From assembly GCA_018433765.1 (NCBI GenBank), contig JAHDQO010000017.1, positions 1 through 64,000 of the forward strand: a stretch of 64,000 nt of DNA, written 5' to 3'. The translations under genes and the position numbers were made by a program. Positions 34,376 through 44,044 of the stretch are shown in pieces; position 1 is the stretch's first letter, and each line of letters starts with the position of its first letter. The stretch is from Tissierellales bacterium (GTDB lineage: Bacteria; Bacillota; Clostridia; Tissierellales; Sedimentibacteraceae). The notes below the pieces were generated by a model. It ran no database searches. It saw only the letters and a list, made by a program, of their open reading frames with translations, and was not told the origin of the DNA.

Positions 34376-37057
34376 ATGGTAAATGAAAAAGTATTGGATC
34401 TTGCAAATAAAATTAGTAGGACAAAACGGGGTTCAAAATTAGAAATTAAACCTGAATATCCAGAATATAAAGTTTTGGAGCCTATTGTTACAGAAGAAAT
34501 GGCAGAAGTTGCACTTTGTCTTGAATTGCGCAAACCTATGAGTGCAGAAGAGATAGCACCTTTATGCGGTAAATCTGTAGAGGAGACAAAGAAATTATTA
34601 TGGAAGTGTGCTGTTAATGGAATTGCATTTGTCAATAAAATTGATGGTGTTGATAAATACTGGCATGAAGTTTGGGTTCCCGGTCATATGGAAATGATAG
34701 TTAACAACAGAGAAAATGTCAAAAAATATCCACAACTTGCTAGGGCTTTTGATGAATATGGAAAAAGAAAAGGTCCAATGGGAGTAGGTGTTTTTTCTGT
34801 TGGAACAGGTCCAATGCGTGTTATTCCTATTGAAAGTGCTATTGATGGGGAAACTAGAAAAGCGTCATATGAAGAAGTATCTAAATATCTTAATGAAAAT
34901 ACTATTTTTTCAGTTTCAGATTGCGCTTGTCGTGCAACAAGAGAAGCCATGGGAGAAGGTTGTGGTCACTTGAAGGAAGATATGTGCATTCAGATGGGAC
35001 ATGCTGCTGAATACTATATTCGTACAGGTAGAGGACGCCAAATTACTCGTGAAGAAGCTTTTGAAGTTATTAGAAAAGCTGAGGAAAATGGTTTAGTGCA
35101 TAGTATACCAAATTTAGATGGTTCGGGAAAAACTCATGCAATTTGTAACTGCTGCGGTTGTTCATGTTTTTCTATGAGGATTGCTGAAATGTTTGTAAAC
35201 CCTGATATGGTACGTTCAAATTATGTTTCACATGTGGATGAAGATAAATGTGTTGGGTGCGGAGAATGTGTGGAGGTCTGTCCTGTTAATGCATTAAAAT
35301 TAGGTCAAAAATTATGTGCTAAAACACCAATTGAAGAAAAGAAAAGAAAGGATTTTCCACATAATTCAGAGTGGGGGCCAGACAAATGGAATCTAGATTA
35401 TCGTATCAATAGGAAAAATGTTGTTGAAACAGGTACAAGTCCTTGTAAAACCGAGTGCCCAGCGCATATTTCAGTTCAAGGATATATAAAGCTGGCTTCT
35501 CAAGGAAGGTATAAAGAAGCCCTTGAACTTATAAAGCACGAAAACCCATTTCCAGCAGTATGTGGTCGTATCTGTCCTAGAAATTGTGAATCAGTTTGTA
35601 CAAGAGGTGATGTTGATGATCCGATTGCTATTGATGAAATAAAAAAATTCATTGCTGAACAGGATTTGAATGAGAAGAACCGATATGTTCCAAAATTAAG
35701 ACATGAATATGGCAATAAAATTGCTGTTATAGGTGCTGGTCCTTCAGGTCTGTCATGTGCTTACTACTTAGCTATTGACGGTTACAATGTAACTGTATAT
35801 GAAAAACAAAAAGTACTTGGTGGTATGTTAACACTTGGGATTCCATCTTATAGATTGGAAAAAGATGTAATTAATGCTGAAATTGATATTTTAAGAGAAT
35901 TAGGTGTTAAATTTGAGACAGGTGTTGAAGTTGGCAAAGATATGAGCCTTAATGACTTAAGAAATAAGGGATATGAGGCATTCTATCTTGCAATTGGAGC
36001 ACAAAAAGGCAAAAAGCTTGGGTTAGAAGGTGAAGAAGCAAAAGGTGTTATTGCAGGTGTTGATTTCTTACGTGATGTAAACTTAGGTAGTGATAAAAAA
36101 CTTGAAGGAAATGTTGTTGTTATCGGTGGTGGTAATGTTGCAATAGATGTTGCAAGAACAGCTGTAAGAGTTGGTTCTTCTCAAGTTGATATGTTCTGCC
36201 TTGAAAGTAGAGAAGAAATGCCTGCTCTTCCTGAAGAGATTGAAGAAGCTATGGGCGAAGACATAGAAATTAAAAATTCTTGGGGTCCGAAACGTATTGT
36301 TACTGAAAATGGTTGTGTTGTAGGGGTAGAATTCAAGAAATGTCTTTCAGTTTTTGATAATAATGGAAAGTTTAGGCCAACTTATGATGAGAATCAAACC
36401 AAGACAGTTAAAGCAGATTATGTTCTAATGTCAGTAGGTCAAGCAATAGATTGGGGTAACATGATTATAGACAGTAAGATAGAATTAAATCCCAACAGGA
36501 CAGTCAAAGCAGATTTGTTTACACTACAGACAGGAGAATCTGATGTATTTGTAGGAGGAGATGCATTGACAGGTCCTAAGTTTGCTATTGATGCCATTGC
36601 TTTAGGCAAAGAAGGTGCAATTTCAATTCACCGTTATGTTCAGCCAGGACAAAGCTTAATTCTAGGACGTGATAGAAGAGAGTTTAGTGCACTTGATAAA
36701 GAAAACTTGGTTCTTGAGAGTTATGATCGTTTTCCAAGACAAGAATTAAATAATGTTGACTCAGTTAAAGCTAAAGAATCTTTCAAGGATTTGCGTGGTA
36801 CATTTACTGAAGAGCAAGTTATGAAGGAAACAGAACGCTGCCTTGGTTGTGGGGTTACAACCGTAGATGAATTCATGTGTGTTGGTTGTGGTGGATGTAC
36901 AACTAAATGTAAGTTTGATGCAATTTCACTTGTCAGAAAATATGATGCTGAGAGTGTACCGTTAGAAAAGATTAAACCTATAGTTGTTAAAAATATGATT
37001 AAGCGTAAAGGAAGAATTGCAGTTAAAAAAGTTAAAAATGCCCTTATAAAAGATTAA
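34376..37057 (+). CDS. Large iron-sulfur flavoprotein oxidoreductase (GltD/NfnB-like)
   Basis: 893 residues, ATG after TGGGAGGAAATAGGA. The first 280 residues hold a cysteine-rich domain (SDCACRATRE, CNCCGCSCF). Then comes a ferredoxin motif CVGCGECVEVCPVNA near residue 292, the Fer4_20-type cysteine region (CPAHISVQGYI, CGRICPRNCESVC), FAD-binding GAGPSGLSCAYYLA near 452, NAD(P)-binding GGGNVAIDVARTA near 583 and a last CVGCGGCTTKC near 834. Thus it should pass electrons between NAD(P)H and an unknown partner. The N-terminal extension sets it apart from glutamate synthase small subunit and NfnB. It lies between hypB and hypA in one operon. Confidence 0.88.
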   Translation: MVNEKVLDLANKISRTKRGSKLEIKPEYPEYKVLEPIVTEEMAEVALCLELRKPMSAEEIAPLCGKSVEETKKLLWKCAVNGIAFVNKIDGVDKYWHEVWVPGHMEMIVNNRENVKKYPQLARAFDEYGKRKGPMGVGVFSVGTGPMRVIPIESAIDGETRKASYEEVSKYLNENTIFSVSDCACRATREAMGEGCGHLKEDMCIQMGHAAEYYIRTGRGRQITREEAFEVIRKAEENGLVHSIPNLDGSGKTHAICNCCGCSCFSMRIAEMFVNPDMVRSNYVSHVDEDKCVGCGECVEVCPVNALKLGQKLCAKTPIEEKKRKDFPHNSEWGPDKWNLDYRINRKNVVETGTSPCKTECPAHISVQGYIKLASQGRYKEALELIKHENPFPAVCGRICPRNCESVCTRGDVDDPIAIDEIKKFIAEQDLNEKNRYVPKLRHEYGNKIAVIGAGPSGLSCAYYLAIDGYNVTVYEKQKVLGGMLTLGIPSYRLEKDVINAEIDILRELGVKFETGVEVGKDMSLNDLRNKGYEAFYLAIGAQKGKKLGLEGEEAKGVIAGVDFLRDVNLGSDKKLEGNVVVIGGGNVAIDVARTAVRVGSSQVDMFCLESREEMPALPEEIEEAMGEDIEIKNSWGPKRIVTENGCVVGVEFKKCLSVFDNNGKFRPTYDENQTKTVKADYVLMSVGQAIDWGNMIIDSKIELNPNRTVKADLFTLQTGESDVFVGGDALTGPKFAIDAIALGKEGAISIHRYVQPGQSLILGRDRREFSALDKENLVLESYDRFPRQELNNVDSVKAKESFKDLRGTFTEEQVMKETERCLGCGVTTVDEFMCVGCGGCTTKCKFDAISLVRKYDAESVPLEKIKPIVVKNMIKRKGRIAVKKVKNALIKD

Positions 37058-37091
37058 AATTAAAAGTAAATCATAAGGATAGGTGGTTTCT

Positions 37092-37433
37092 TTGCATGAG
37101 TTAGGAGTTGTAATTGAAGTAGTTAAGACAGTAGAAAAATTTGCTGCTGCAAATCATTTAGTTAAAATTGATACATTGGTTTTACAGATTGGAGAATTAT
37201 CTTCAATGATTCCAAGATATATCAAAGAGTGTTACCCTGCGGCAGTTGATGGTACTATATTGCAGGATACAGAATTGAAAATTGAGATAATACCTGGCAA
37301 TGCCATTTGCAAGGATTGTAATAAGGTATTTAATATTATTAAGAATAATGGTAAGTGTCCTTGTTGTAAAAGTAAAAACTGGGATTTATTAAGCGGAAAA
37401 GAGTTTTTTATAAAGGAAATTGTCGCTTGCTAA
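37092..37433 (+). CDS. hypA: HypA-type nickel metallochaperone
   Basis: 113 residues from the TTG at 37092 with AGGTGG five bases upstream. This start gives the family's N-terminus Met-His-Glu, in which the histidine binds nickel; the GTG at 37083 would place extra residues before it. The zinc site CKDC...CPCC is present at about residues 75-95. HypA delivers nickel with HypB. Last gene of the FadR-controlled operon. Confidence 0.9.
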   Translation: MHELGVVIEVVKTVEKFAAANHLVKIDTLVLQIGELSSMIPRYIKECYPAAVDGTILQDTELKIEIIPGNAICKDCNKVFNIIKNNGKCPCCKSKNWDLLSGKEFFIKEIVAC

Positions 37434-37456
37434 TACATTATTTAAATATAAACAAG

Positions 37457-37490
37457 CCCCTTTTAGCGATTAAAATAACATTAAAAGGGG
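37457..37490. terminator. Bidirectional terminator, hypA / antiporter 2
   Basis: CCCCTTTTA (37457-37465) pairs with TAAAAGGGG (37482-37490). The 3' arm overlaps the last codons and stop of the convergent NhaC gene. T-rich sequence is found on either strand. Confidence 0.75.
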
Positions 37491-38824
37491 TTATCGACTT
37501 TTTGTAAATTTTTATGCTGTCGTTGATAATAGAATAAAGTATATATTATAGGAAGAAGGTATAAATAAAATGCGTATGGAATATATCCATATGAATGTAT
37601 TCCCAAAGTTTTTATTGGTACTACTGCAGCAACATTCCAAGGTATCAGTGCAGCAACTAATACACTTGTATTCTCTATATCTAACGCAATTCTTCCATTA
37701 GTTTGGTTTTTATTTTTATATCCTTTATTTATCCAGTTATTAGTCAAAATGATTGATATTGTTTGATTGCATCCAAAACAAGAAGATAGTATGCTGTAAA
37801 ACAGTGTCCAGTTTATTAATTTCTTTTCACTTTTAACATTTTCAACATTTGTTTCTAAAAACCTAAAAATCTTAGTATCTCTAAATACACCTGCCATTGC
37901 ACATGATATGCAAACACTTATACCTGCTTGTACCATAGATACTATGCCTCCACCTTTAATTACATCGTTAATATATATTTCCTTTTCTCCATAATATCCT
38001 ATTAAACTTGATTCTAGAATTTTAACAAAATTTACATCTTGAACAGTAACTCCGATAATAACAGCAGATATAATACTTGCAGCCATTGATTTATAAATAG
38101 GAACTTTCAATACAGCAAGAAGAACAATTAGTAAAGCTGGAAATAAAACTACAATATTAACATTGTATATTTCAGTTATTTGATTTTGTAAAGATGTATT
38201 AGTAAGTGATAAAGGCTGATTATATGATAAAACAAAATATATTATACATGATAAAATAAAAGGCATTATACTTGTCTTTATCATATTAAGAATGTTTGTA
38301 TATAAATTACTTTTTGTTATAGTGCTTACCAAGATTGCACTTGAAGACATAGGAGAACATCTATCTCCAAAATATGCACCTGACATTATTGCACCTGCTG
38401 CAAGCAATATATTACCTCCGCTAATTCTAGTAATTAACATAAAAACAATACCTATTGTACTTGCAGTTCCTAAAGCAGTTCCTAGCAATGATGATACTGC
38501 ACATGTTATTATAAATATTTGTAAATAAAAACTATTTTGTCCGACCATTTTCAAACCGTAAAAAATAAGTGCAGGTATAGTACCGCTTATAATCCACGTA
38601 GCCGTAATAATTCCTATTAGTATGAATATTAAAAAAATAATCTTAGCTTCTAGTATTCCATTAATCTGCATTATTAAAATTTCTTTAAATTTAAATCCTT
38701 TAGATACAGCAACAATTGAAAATACTATCAACATAACAAACAATCCATACCATATAGGTAAGCTGAAATAAATACAAAAAACAATACTCAAAAAAGATAT
38801 TACTAAACCTATTATTACTGCCAT
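37481..38824 (-). CDS. NhaC-family Na+/H+ antiporter 2
   Basis: 447 residues, ATG on the minus strand with AGGAGAC upstream. About eleven hydrophobic segments; GTALGTASTIGI, GAIMSGAYFGDRCSPMSSSA and ENTSVLVAALIPWNVAA match the family, closely like antiporter 1 at 23145 in the same blocks. It has an aspartate in the GDRCSP region, as expected. Convergent with the hyp operon. Single gene. Confidence 0.87.
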   Translation of the reverse strand: MAVIIGLVISFLSIVFCIYFSLPIWYGLFVMLIVFSIVAVSKGFKFKEILIMQINGILEAKIIFLIFILIGIITATWIISGTIPALIFYGLKMVGQNSFYLQIFIITCAVSSLLGTALGTASTIGIVFMLITRISGGNILLAAGAIMSGAYFGDRCSPMSSSAILVSTITKSNLYTNILNMIKTSIMPFILSCIIYFVLSYNQPLSLTNTSLQNQITEIYNVNIVVLFPALLIVLLAVLKVPIYKSMAASIISAVIIGVTVQDVNFVKILESSLIGYYGEKEIYINDVIKGGGIVSMVQAGISVCISCAMAGVFRDTKIFRFLETNVENVKSEKKLINWTLFYSILSSCFGCNQTISIILTNNWINKGYKNKNQTNGRIALDIENTSVLVAALIPWNVAAVVPIKTLGIHSYGYIPYAFYLYLLPIIYTLFYYQRQHKNLQKVDNPF

Positions 38825-39066
38825 ATTTTGTCTCCTTAGTATTGTTAAACAACTAATATATTAGTTGCTTTAATTTCATATAACAATTATAGACATACTA
38901 TCTTTAAACTTCAATAGTGAATGTAAATTAAATTCTTTTGTAATTGAGTTAGAGAAATGCATATGAAGAGATTATTTTCATAATAGTAACTTTTAATAGC
39001 TAGTAACATAAGAATAGTATATAAGTTTTTAAAAAATATTAATTTATAAGTGGGGTGTATATTATT

Positions 39067-40788
39067 ATGGTACAAAAGAGTGACCAAAAGGAAGTATCTA
39101 AAGGTGCTAATGATAAAATAATTACAAATGTAGTTTTAAATATCGAAGAGTCAATTAAAAGTAAAAACAAAGTTAAGCAAAAAGATGGAATAGATAAGAT
39201 TACTGATTTAGATAAACAAATTTTTATAAAAGAAGAAAAAGAAACATCAAGTTTAAACTTAAATGAATCATGTGAAGTAGGGCCATTGACTGCACAACAG
39301 CGTAGAAAAAAAGCATTTAAAATTCGTAAGAATGCAGCTTCATTTCAAGAAAATCTTCCTCTTCCTAATCATCCATGCAATGGAGATGAAGAGCTATATC
39401 CTAATAAGATTGGGAATTTTTCAAAAACTCTGCCGCATAATGATTTAGGAGAAGTAAATATTGATGCATATAAGTCTCTTATAAAAGCATTAATGACTGG
39501 TAATCCAAATAACTTTGAATCCATTCAACTAGGAGGTATGGCTAAGCTTGCTAATCCTCAAGCTTCTTATGCATATGATTTAGTAGGACCTGATTCTCAT
39601 CATTTAAGTATGTTGGTACCTCCAAACTTTAATAGTGCTTGGATAGCTAGTGAAATGGCTGAGGACTATTGGAGTGCACTGGCTCGTGATGTTGCATTTA
39701 TAGATTATATTACCAATTCAATTACTAATGAAGCAGCTTCTGATTTATCAAAATTTTCTGATTTTGATGGGCCAAAAGAAAATGGGTTAGTTACTACAAA
39801 AACGCTTTTTAGAGGAAATACCCCTGGTGATTTAACAGGACCATATATTTCTCAATTTTTGTATAAAGATATTCCATTTGGTAATAGAACTATAATCCAG
39901 CGATATAATAGTCCAATAGCTATGGATGATTTTATGATTTCATATGATGAATGGTTAAACATACAAAACGGAGGAATGCCAAAGGATTCAATAACTTTTG
40001 AAAAAACTAACCGTTATATTAGAAATGGTAGAGATTTAGGTCAATATGTTCATGTAGATTTTACTTATCAAAGCATGTTGAATGCTTGCTTGATTTTATT
40101 AAGTTATGGAGTGAAAGCTCTAGATCCACAAAATCCTTATATTTCTTCCAAAACTCAAGTTGGTTTTATTACCTTTGGAGCAGCTCAAATTTTAGATTTA
40201 GTAGCTAAAGCAACAAGAGTAGCGTTAGAAGCTGCTTGGTTTCAGAAATTTTTGGTTCATCGTATGCTTCGCCCTGAAGAATTTGGAGGATGCGTCCAAA
40301 ACAATTTAAAAGGAGTTACGGACTATCCTATTAATATAGAATTATTTGATTCTAATGTTCTTTCACAGATATACAGTAAATTTGGTTCATATTTACTGCC
40401 TATGGCATATCCCGAAGGTTGTCCTACGCATCCATCATATCCAGCTGGTCATGCATGTGCTGCTGGAGCTGGTGCAACTATGCTTAAAGCCTTCTTTAAA
40501 GAATCATTTATAATTCCTAATCCTGTTGTAGCAAGTTCTGATGGACTTTCATTACTTCCTTATAAAAAAGAATCTTTGACATTAGGAGGAGAATTAAATA
40601 AACTAGCTTCTAATATATCTATTGGTCGAGATTTAGCAGGTGTGCATTGGCGTTTTGATGGAAGTGAAGGATTGAAATTAGGTGAAACAGTTGCAATACA
40701 AATACTCCAAGACTATAAACATACTTATAATGAGAAGTTTAACGGATTTACTCTTACTAAGTTTGACGGAACAACTATAATAATTTGA
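39067..40788 (+). CDS. Vanadium-dependent haloperoxidase-like protein
   Basis: 573 residues from the ATG at 39067, with GGGGTG nine bases upstream. The C-terminal half has the vanadate/phosphatase fold: FLVHRMLRPEEFGG (lysine/arginine region), HPSYPAGHA with His462, and GRDLAGVHWRFDG with Arg521 and His527 six residues apart, as in algal bromoperoxidases. The usual serine of PSGH is alanine here (PAGH). No signal peptide is visible; a charged 80-residue N-terminus precedes. Such enzymes use vanadate and peroxide to oxidise halides; acid phosphatase activity is the alternative. Single gene with its own terminator. Confidence 0.85.
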   Translation: MVQKSDQKEVSKGANDKIITNVVLNIEESIKSKNKVKQKDGIDKITDLDKQIFIKEEKETSSLNLNESCEVGPLTAQQRRKKAFKIRKNAASFQENLPLPNHPCNGDEELYPNKIGNFSKTLPHNDLGEVNIDAYKSLIKALMTGNPNNFESIQLGGMAKLANPQASYAYDLVGPDSHHLSMLVPPNFNSAWIASEMAEDYWSALARDVAFIDYITNSITNEAASDLSKFSDFDGPKENGLVTTKTLFRGNTPGDLTGPYISQFLYKDIPFGNRTIIQRYNSPIAMDDFMISYDEWLNIQNGGMPKDSITFEKTNRYIRNGRDLGQYVHVDFTYQSMLNACLILLSYGVKALDPQNPYISSKTQVGFITFGAAQILDLVAKATRVALEAAWFQKFLVHRMLRPEEFGGCVQNNLKGVTDYPINIELFDSNVLSQIYSKFGSYLLPMAYPEGCPTHPSYPAGHACAAGAGATMLKAFFKESFIIPNPVVASSDGLSLLPYKKESLTLGGELNKLASNISIGRDLAGVHWRFDGSEGLKLGETVAIQILQDYKHTYNEKFNGFTLTKFDGTTIII

Positions 40789-40796
40789 TAAAAACG

Positions 40797-40835
40797 TAAA
40801 AGACCTCTGGTAAATACTATCGGAGGTCTTTTATG
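40797..40835 (+). terminator. Terminator after the haloperoxidase-like gene
   Basis: AAAAGACCTC pairs with GAGGTCTTTT around about 15 nt (TGG...CG closing), 10 bases after the stop codon. Confidence 0.8.
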
Positions 40836-40944
40836 TTAGGATAATTTTGTTAGTATCTTTTGCATAGGTAAATATTTTATGATAAAATAAAAGCACAAAC
40901 GGTCTTTTTTATTATTTCTAATAATATATTTTACCTCAGAAAAT

Positions 40945-41003
40945 AGTACAAGATCCTTTGACACACTATGTTCACTCAGGATGACTCGTCATAGTCATTC
41001 AAC
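40945..41003. repeat. Worn copy of a widespread short bacterial repeat
   Basis: The stretch CAAGATCCTTTGACACAC ... CACTCAGGATGACTCG resembles the common interspersed sequence read roughly as AAGATCCTTCG...CGCTCAGGATGAC. It stands in the 200-bp gap before the TetR gene, where I see no reading frame. Related fragments lie at 10639-10650. Confidence 0.4.
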
Positions 41004-41039
41004 AATCGTCTACAAATATCAATTTAAGGAGAGTGATAT

Positions 41040-41642
41040 ATGCCAAAAATATCAGAAGAGAAAAAGCATATTAGACGAGAGCATATTTTAGAAGTGGCTT
41101 TTGTTTTATTTGCAGAGAAAGGTTATTCAGCAACAAGTATACGTGAAATAATGGAAGCTGCTGATATAAGTAAAGGCGGAATTTATGTATATTTTAAGAG
41201 TAAAGCAGAGATTTTTTTAGCGATAGTAGAAAGATTTGACGGTAGGAGACATGGAATTATTGAAAATATTGATATTACTTTGTCTGGTGAAGAGATATTT
41301 AGCAGATATATTAAAGGTAGACTTGAGGTATTTAAGTGTAAAGAAAATTTAAAATGGTCAAGGATTGTTTCAGAATTTTGGTCACTGCCTAATAAGGTAC
41401 CTAAACTAAGTGATATTGTTGAAGAAAGATTTAAAGCTTATCAAACAGATATAGAATTCATCATCAAATTAGGGATTGATAAAGGTGCCTTCAGAAAAGA
41501 CTGTAGAATAAAAGAGGCTGTTTATTTGATTATGAGTTCAATTAACGGTGTAGCATTTTTATCAGCTTCAATGGGTAGGATTGTCACAGATAAACAAATT
41601 GAAGAAACAATAAATATGTATTTAATGTATTTGAAAGGATGA
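41040..41642 (+). CDS. TetR-family transcriptional regulator
   Basis: 200 residues, ATG after AAGGAGAGTGATAT. The N-terminal HTH is typical: ILEVAFVLFAEKGYSATSIREIMEAADISKGGIYVYFKSKAEIF can be read in order from residue 16 to 60. The C-terminal ligand-binding helices are divergent, as usual. It lies 7 bp before the GNAT gene, so the two form an operon. The ligand is unknown; it may regulate this pair or the nearby efflux genes. Confidence 0.9.
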   Translation: MPKISEEKKHIRREHILEVAFVLFAEKGYSATSIREIMEAADISKGGIYVYFKSKAEIFLAIVERFDGRRHGIIENIDITLSGEEIFSRYIKGRLEVFKCKENLKWSRIVSEFWSLPNKVPKLSDIVEERFKAYQTDIEFIIKLGIDKGAFRKDCRIKEAVYLIMSSINGVAFLSASMGRIVTDKQIEETINMYLMYLKG

Positions 41643-41649
41643 TGGTTAA

Positions 41650-42498
41650 ATGTATGAGATTAAAAAATGCTCAGAAGTATCAGACTCTATAATATTCAAA
41701 GCTTTTACAGATGGATTTGCTGATTATATAATTAAAGTAAATATGGAAGAAGATTTTTTTATAAGTAGATTTTTTGGTCCAGAAGGTAATAACAGAGAAT
41801 TATCATATATTGCTTTTAAAGAAAATATACCTGTAGGTATTACTTTAGGAGGAGTAAAAGTTGGCGAGAATTTCAAGACATTAAGATGTGGAGGAATGTC
41901 ATTAATTCCTTCAGAAAGAGGAAGTGGATTAGCTAAAACATTGATGGAATTTCATGAAAAAAAAGCTAGAGAAATTGGATGTAAGCAGCTATTTCTTGAA
42001 GTCATAGATGGAAATGATAGAGCTATAAATTTCTATAAAAAAATAGGTTATGAGAAGGTGTATAATTTAACCTATCGAAAATGGGAGTTAAAATACGAAA
42101 ATATAATAAATGTAAATACATTGCAAAGCAAAGTTGAAGTAATGAATTTTGAAGATATTTATTCATTAAGAGAGATGGATTATTCGCATTTACCATGGCA
42201 AGGTGATTTTCCTTATTTTAAAGAACTGCCATGTAATTATTATGGTATTAGAGATAATGGAAATATTATTGCAGGTATTGCTTCGACAAATAATTCTATA
42301 TTTTATTTATGGGTACATCCAAAATTTAGAAATAAAGGTTATGCAACAGCATTATTAAGTAGAATCATTAATGATTTAAAACCTATAGAGTTAAATGTTA
42401 CATATTCGAATAATTCACTAGCTCATACATATGCAAATCATTTAAATATGAAGTTAAAGCCTATAAGTCAATTAGAGATGTATAAATGGCTATGTTAA
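41650..42498 (+). CDS. Tandem GNAT N-acetyltransferase
   Basis: 282 residues. The first GNAT domain (1-150) has the acetyl-CoA loop PSERGSGLAKTLM and ends with FYKKIGYEKV. The second (about 165-282) has PKFRNKGYATALLS. The substrate is unknown; it could acetylate an antibiotic or an amino acid. Co-transcribed with the TetR regulator and closed by a strong terminator. Confidence 0.85.
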   Translation: MYEIKKCSEVSDSIIFKAFTDGFADYIIKVNMEEDFFISRFFGPEGNNRELSYIAFKENIPVGITLGGVKVGENFKTLRCGGMSLIPSERGSGLAKTLMEFHEKKAREIGCKQLFLEVIDGNDRAINFYKKIGYEKVYNLTYRKWELKYENIINVNTLQSKVEVMNFEDIYSLREMDYSHLPWQGDFPYFKELPCNYYGIRDNGNIIAGIASTNNSIFYLWVHPKFRNKGYATALLSRIINDLKPIELNVTYSNNSLAHTYANHLNMKLKPISQLEMYKWLC

Positions 42499-42520
42499 TT
42501 ATTATACTATTTAAATAATA

Positions 42521-42555
42521 AAAAATTCCTTAGACAATAGTCTAGGGATTTTTTT
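42521..42555 (+). terminator. Terminator after the TetR-GNAT operon
   Basis: AAAAATTCCTTAGAC and GTCTAGGGATTTTTTT form a stem of about 14 pairs with an AATA loop and T-run. Confidence 0.85.
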
Positions 42556-42720
42556 AGTTTATAAAGCTAATTAGCTGATGTAAATAAAATTTTTATACCT
42601 TATAATAATACTGTAATATAAAAAGAAACTTAAGATATTTAAATCTTTACATAATAGAGCATGAAATGCGAGGATATAAAAATTTTATTATGCTAATCTT
42701 ATTGTTAAGGAGGCTAAAGT

Positions 42721-43590
42721 ATGGAATGGTTAACTAGGATGAGCAAAGCAATTGAATATATTGAAGATAATTTAACAGGTAATATTTCATATGATAAGGC
42801 AGCGCAAATTTCTTGCTGTTCAACTTATTATTTCCAGCGTATCTTTTCCTATATTGCGGGTGTATCACTGTCTGAATATATTCGTCAAAGACGTATGACA
42901 GCAGCAGCTTTTGAGTTACTTACAAGTAATATAAAGGTTATGGATGTTGGGTTAAAATATGGCTATGAATCACCAACATCATTTAATCGTGCATTTAAAA
43001 GTGTTCATGGTGTTGCACCAACCGCTGCTAGAAGAGAAGGAACGAAGTTAAACACTTATCTGCCTATTAGTTTTTCTATAAACGTAACTGGAGGTGAAAG
43101 TATGAAATATAGAATTGAAACAAGGGACCCTATTAGAATTGTTGGGGTAAGAGTTGAATTACAAGAAGATCAAGAGTGTAATTTCAATATTGTACCTAAA
43201 TTCTGGAACAGAACGTTAAATAGCAATTTATATTTTGAAATTAGTAAATTATCTAATCAAACTCCTTATGGAATTTTAGGTGTTACAGTATATAGAAATC
43301 CTGATGAAATCTATTATTATATTGCAGCTTCTACAGATAAAAAAATTCCTGACAATATGGTTGAATATGAGATTCCATCAGCTACATGGGCAGTTTTTGA
43401 GTGTAATGGACCTTTTAAAGATTCTGTACAAGAAACTTTTAAACGATTTCTTACAGAGTGGCTTCCTTTTTCTGGATATGAATATGCTCAACTGCCAGAT
43501 ATAGAAGTTTATCCTATTAATAAACAAAATGTAAAAACCGGCCATACAGAAGTCTGGATTGCAGTAAGGAGGAAAAGAAATGAATTATGA
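42721..43590 (+). CDS. AraC-family regulator with GyrI-like effector domain
   Basis: 289 residues, ATG after TAAGGAGGCTAAAGT. Residues about 5-105 form the AraC DNA-binding domain (two HTH; YESPTSFNRAFKSVHGVAPTAAR is the second). Residues about 125-287 form a GyrI/effector-binding domain, as in Rob, BmrR-like and SbmC proteins, which bind lipophilic or cationic drugs. The gene overlaps the next by 11 bp and heads an efflux set; it probably activates that set when a drug is bound. Confidence 0.9.
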   Translation: MEWLTRMSKAIEYIEDNLTGNISYDKAAQISCCSTYYFQRIFSYIAGVSLSEYIRQRRMTAAAFELLTSNIKVMDVGLKYGYESPTSFNRAFKSVHGVAPTAARREGTKLNTYLPISFSINVTGGESMKYRIETRDPIRIVGVRVELQEDQECNFNIVPKFWNRTLNSNLYFEISKLSNQTPYGILGVTVYRNPDEIYYYIAASTDKKIPDNMVEYEIPSATWAVFECNGPFKDSVQETFKRFLTEWLPFSGYEYAQLPDIEVYPINKQNVKTGHTEVWIAVRRKRNEL

Positions 43591-44044
43591 AATTAAAATT
43601 AAGGATATTGAATCAATTAGAGTAGCTGCTATGAGATATAAGGGACCTGTTACTGAGGCAGTCAAATATTTTCCTAATGTGTTCAAAGCAATAAAAGGTA
43701 AATCAAATGGTTCTCCACTTTTTTGTTACTACAAAGTTAATCAGAATACCGGTATAGGTGAGATAGATTTGTGTGTACCTACAGCTGAAACTCCAAATGG
43801 TAATGGCATAGCAATAAAACAACTGCCCTCTGCAAAAGCAGTTTGTGTTACTCATAATGGATCGTACGAGGGTTTGAAAAATGCATATGAAAAAGTTGAA
43901 TGTTATATAAAGGAGAATAACTTGTCAGTATTACTACCTTGGAGAGAAGTTTATGTAAAAGGACCGGGGATGTTGTTTAAGGGCAATCCTAATAAGTATA
44001 TTACAGAAATATTGTTTCCTATTAAAGAGGAGGAAATAAAATAG
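43580..44044 (+). CDS. Stand-alone GyrI-like small-molecule-binding protein
   Basis: 154 residues, ATG after AAGGAGGAAAAGA, overlapping the AraC-GyrI gene. The whole protein is one GyrI-like domain: RVAAMRYKGPVTEAVKYFP at the start, EIDLCVPTAE in the middle, AVCVTHNGSYEGLKNAYEKV later and the WREVYVKGPG end motif. Related to the C-terminal half of the regulator upstream, so the operon has two drug-binding modules. It may sequester or hydrolyse the drug. One base separates it from the ABC ATPase gene. Confidence 0.88.
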   Translation: MNYEIKIKDIESIRVAAMRYKGPVTEAVKYFPNVFKAIKGKSNGSPLFCYYKVNQNTGIGEIDLCVPTAETPNGNGIAIKQLPSAKAVCVTHNGSYEGLKNAYEKVECYIKENNLSVLLPWREVYVKGPGMLFKGNPNKYITEILFPIKEEEIK

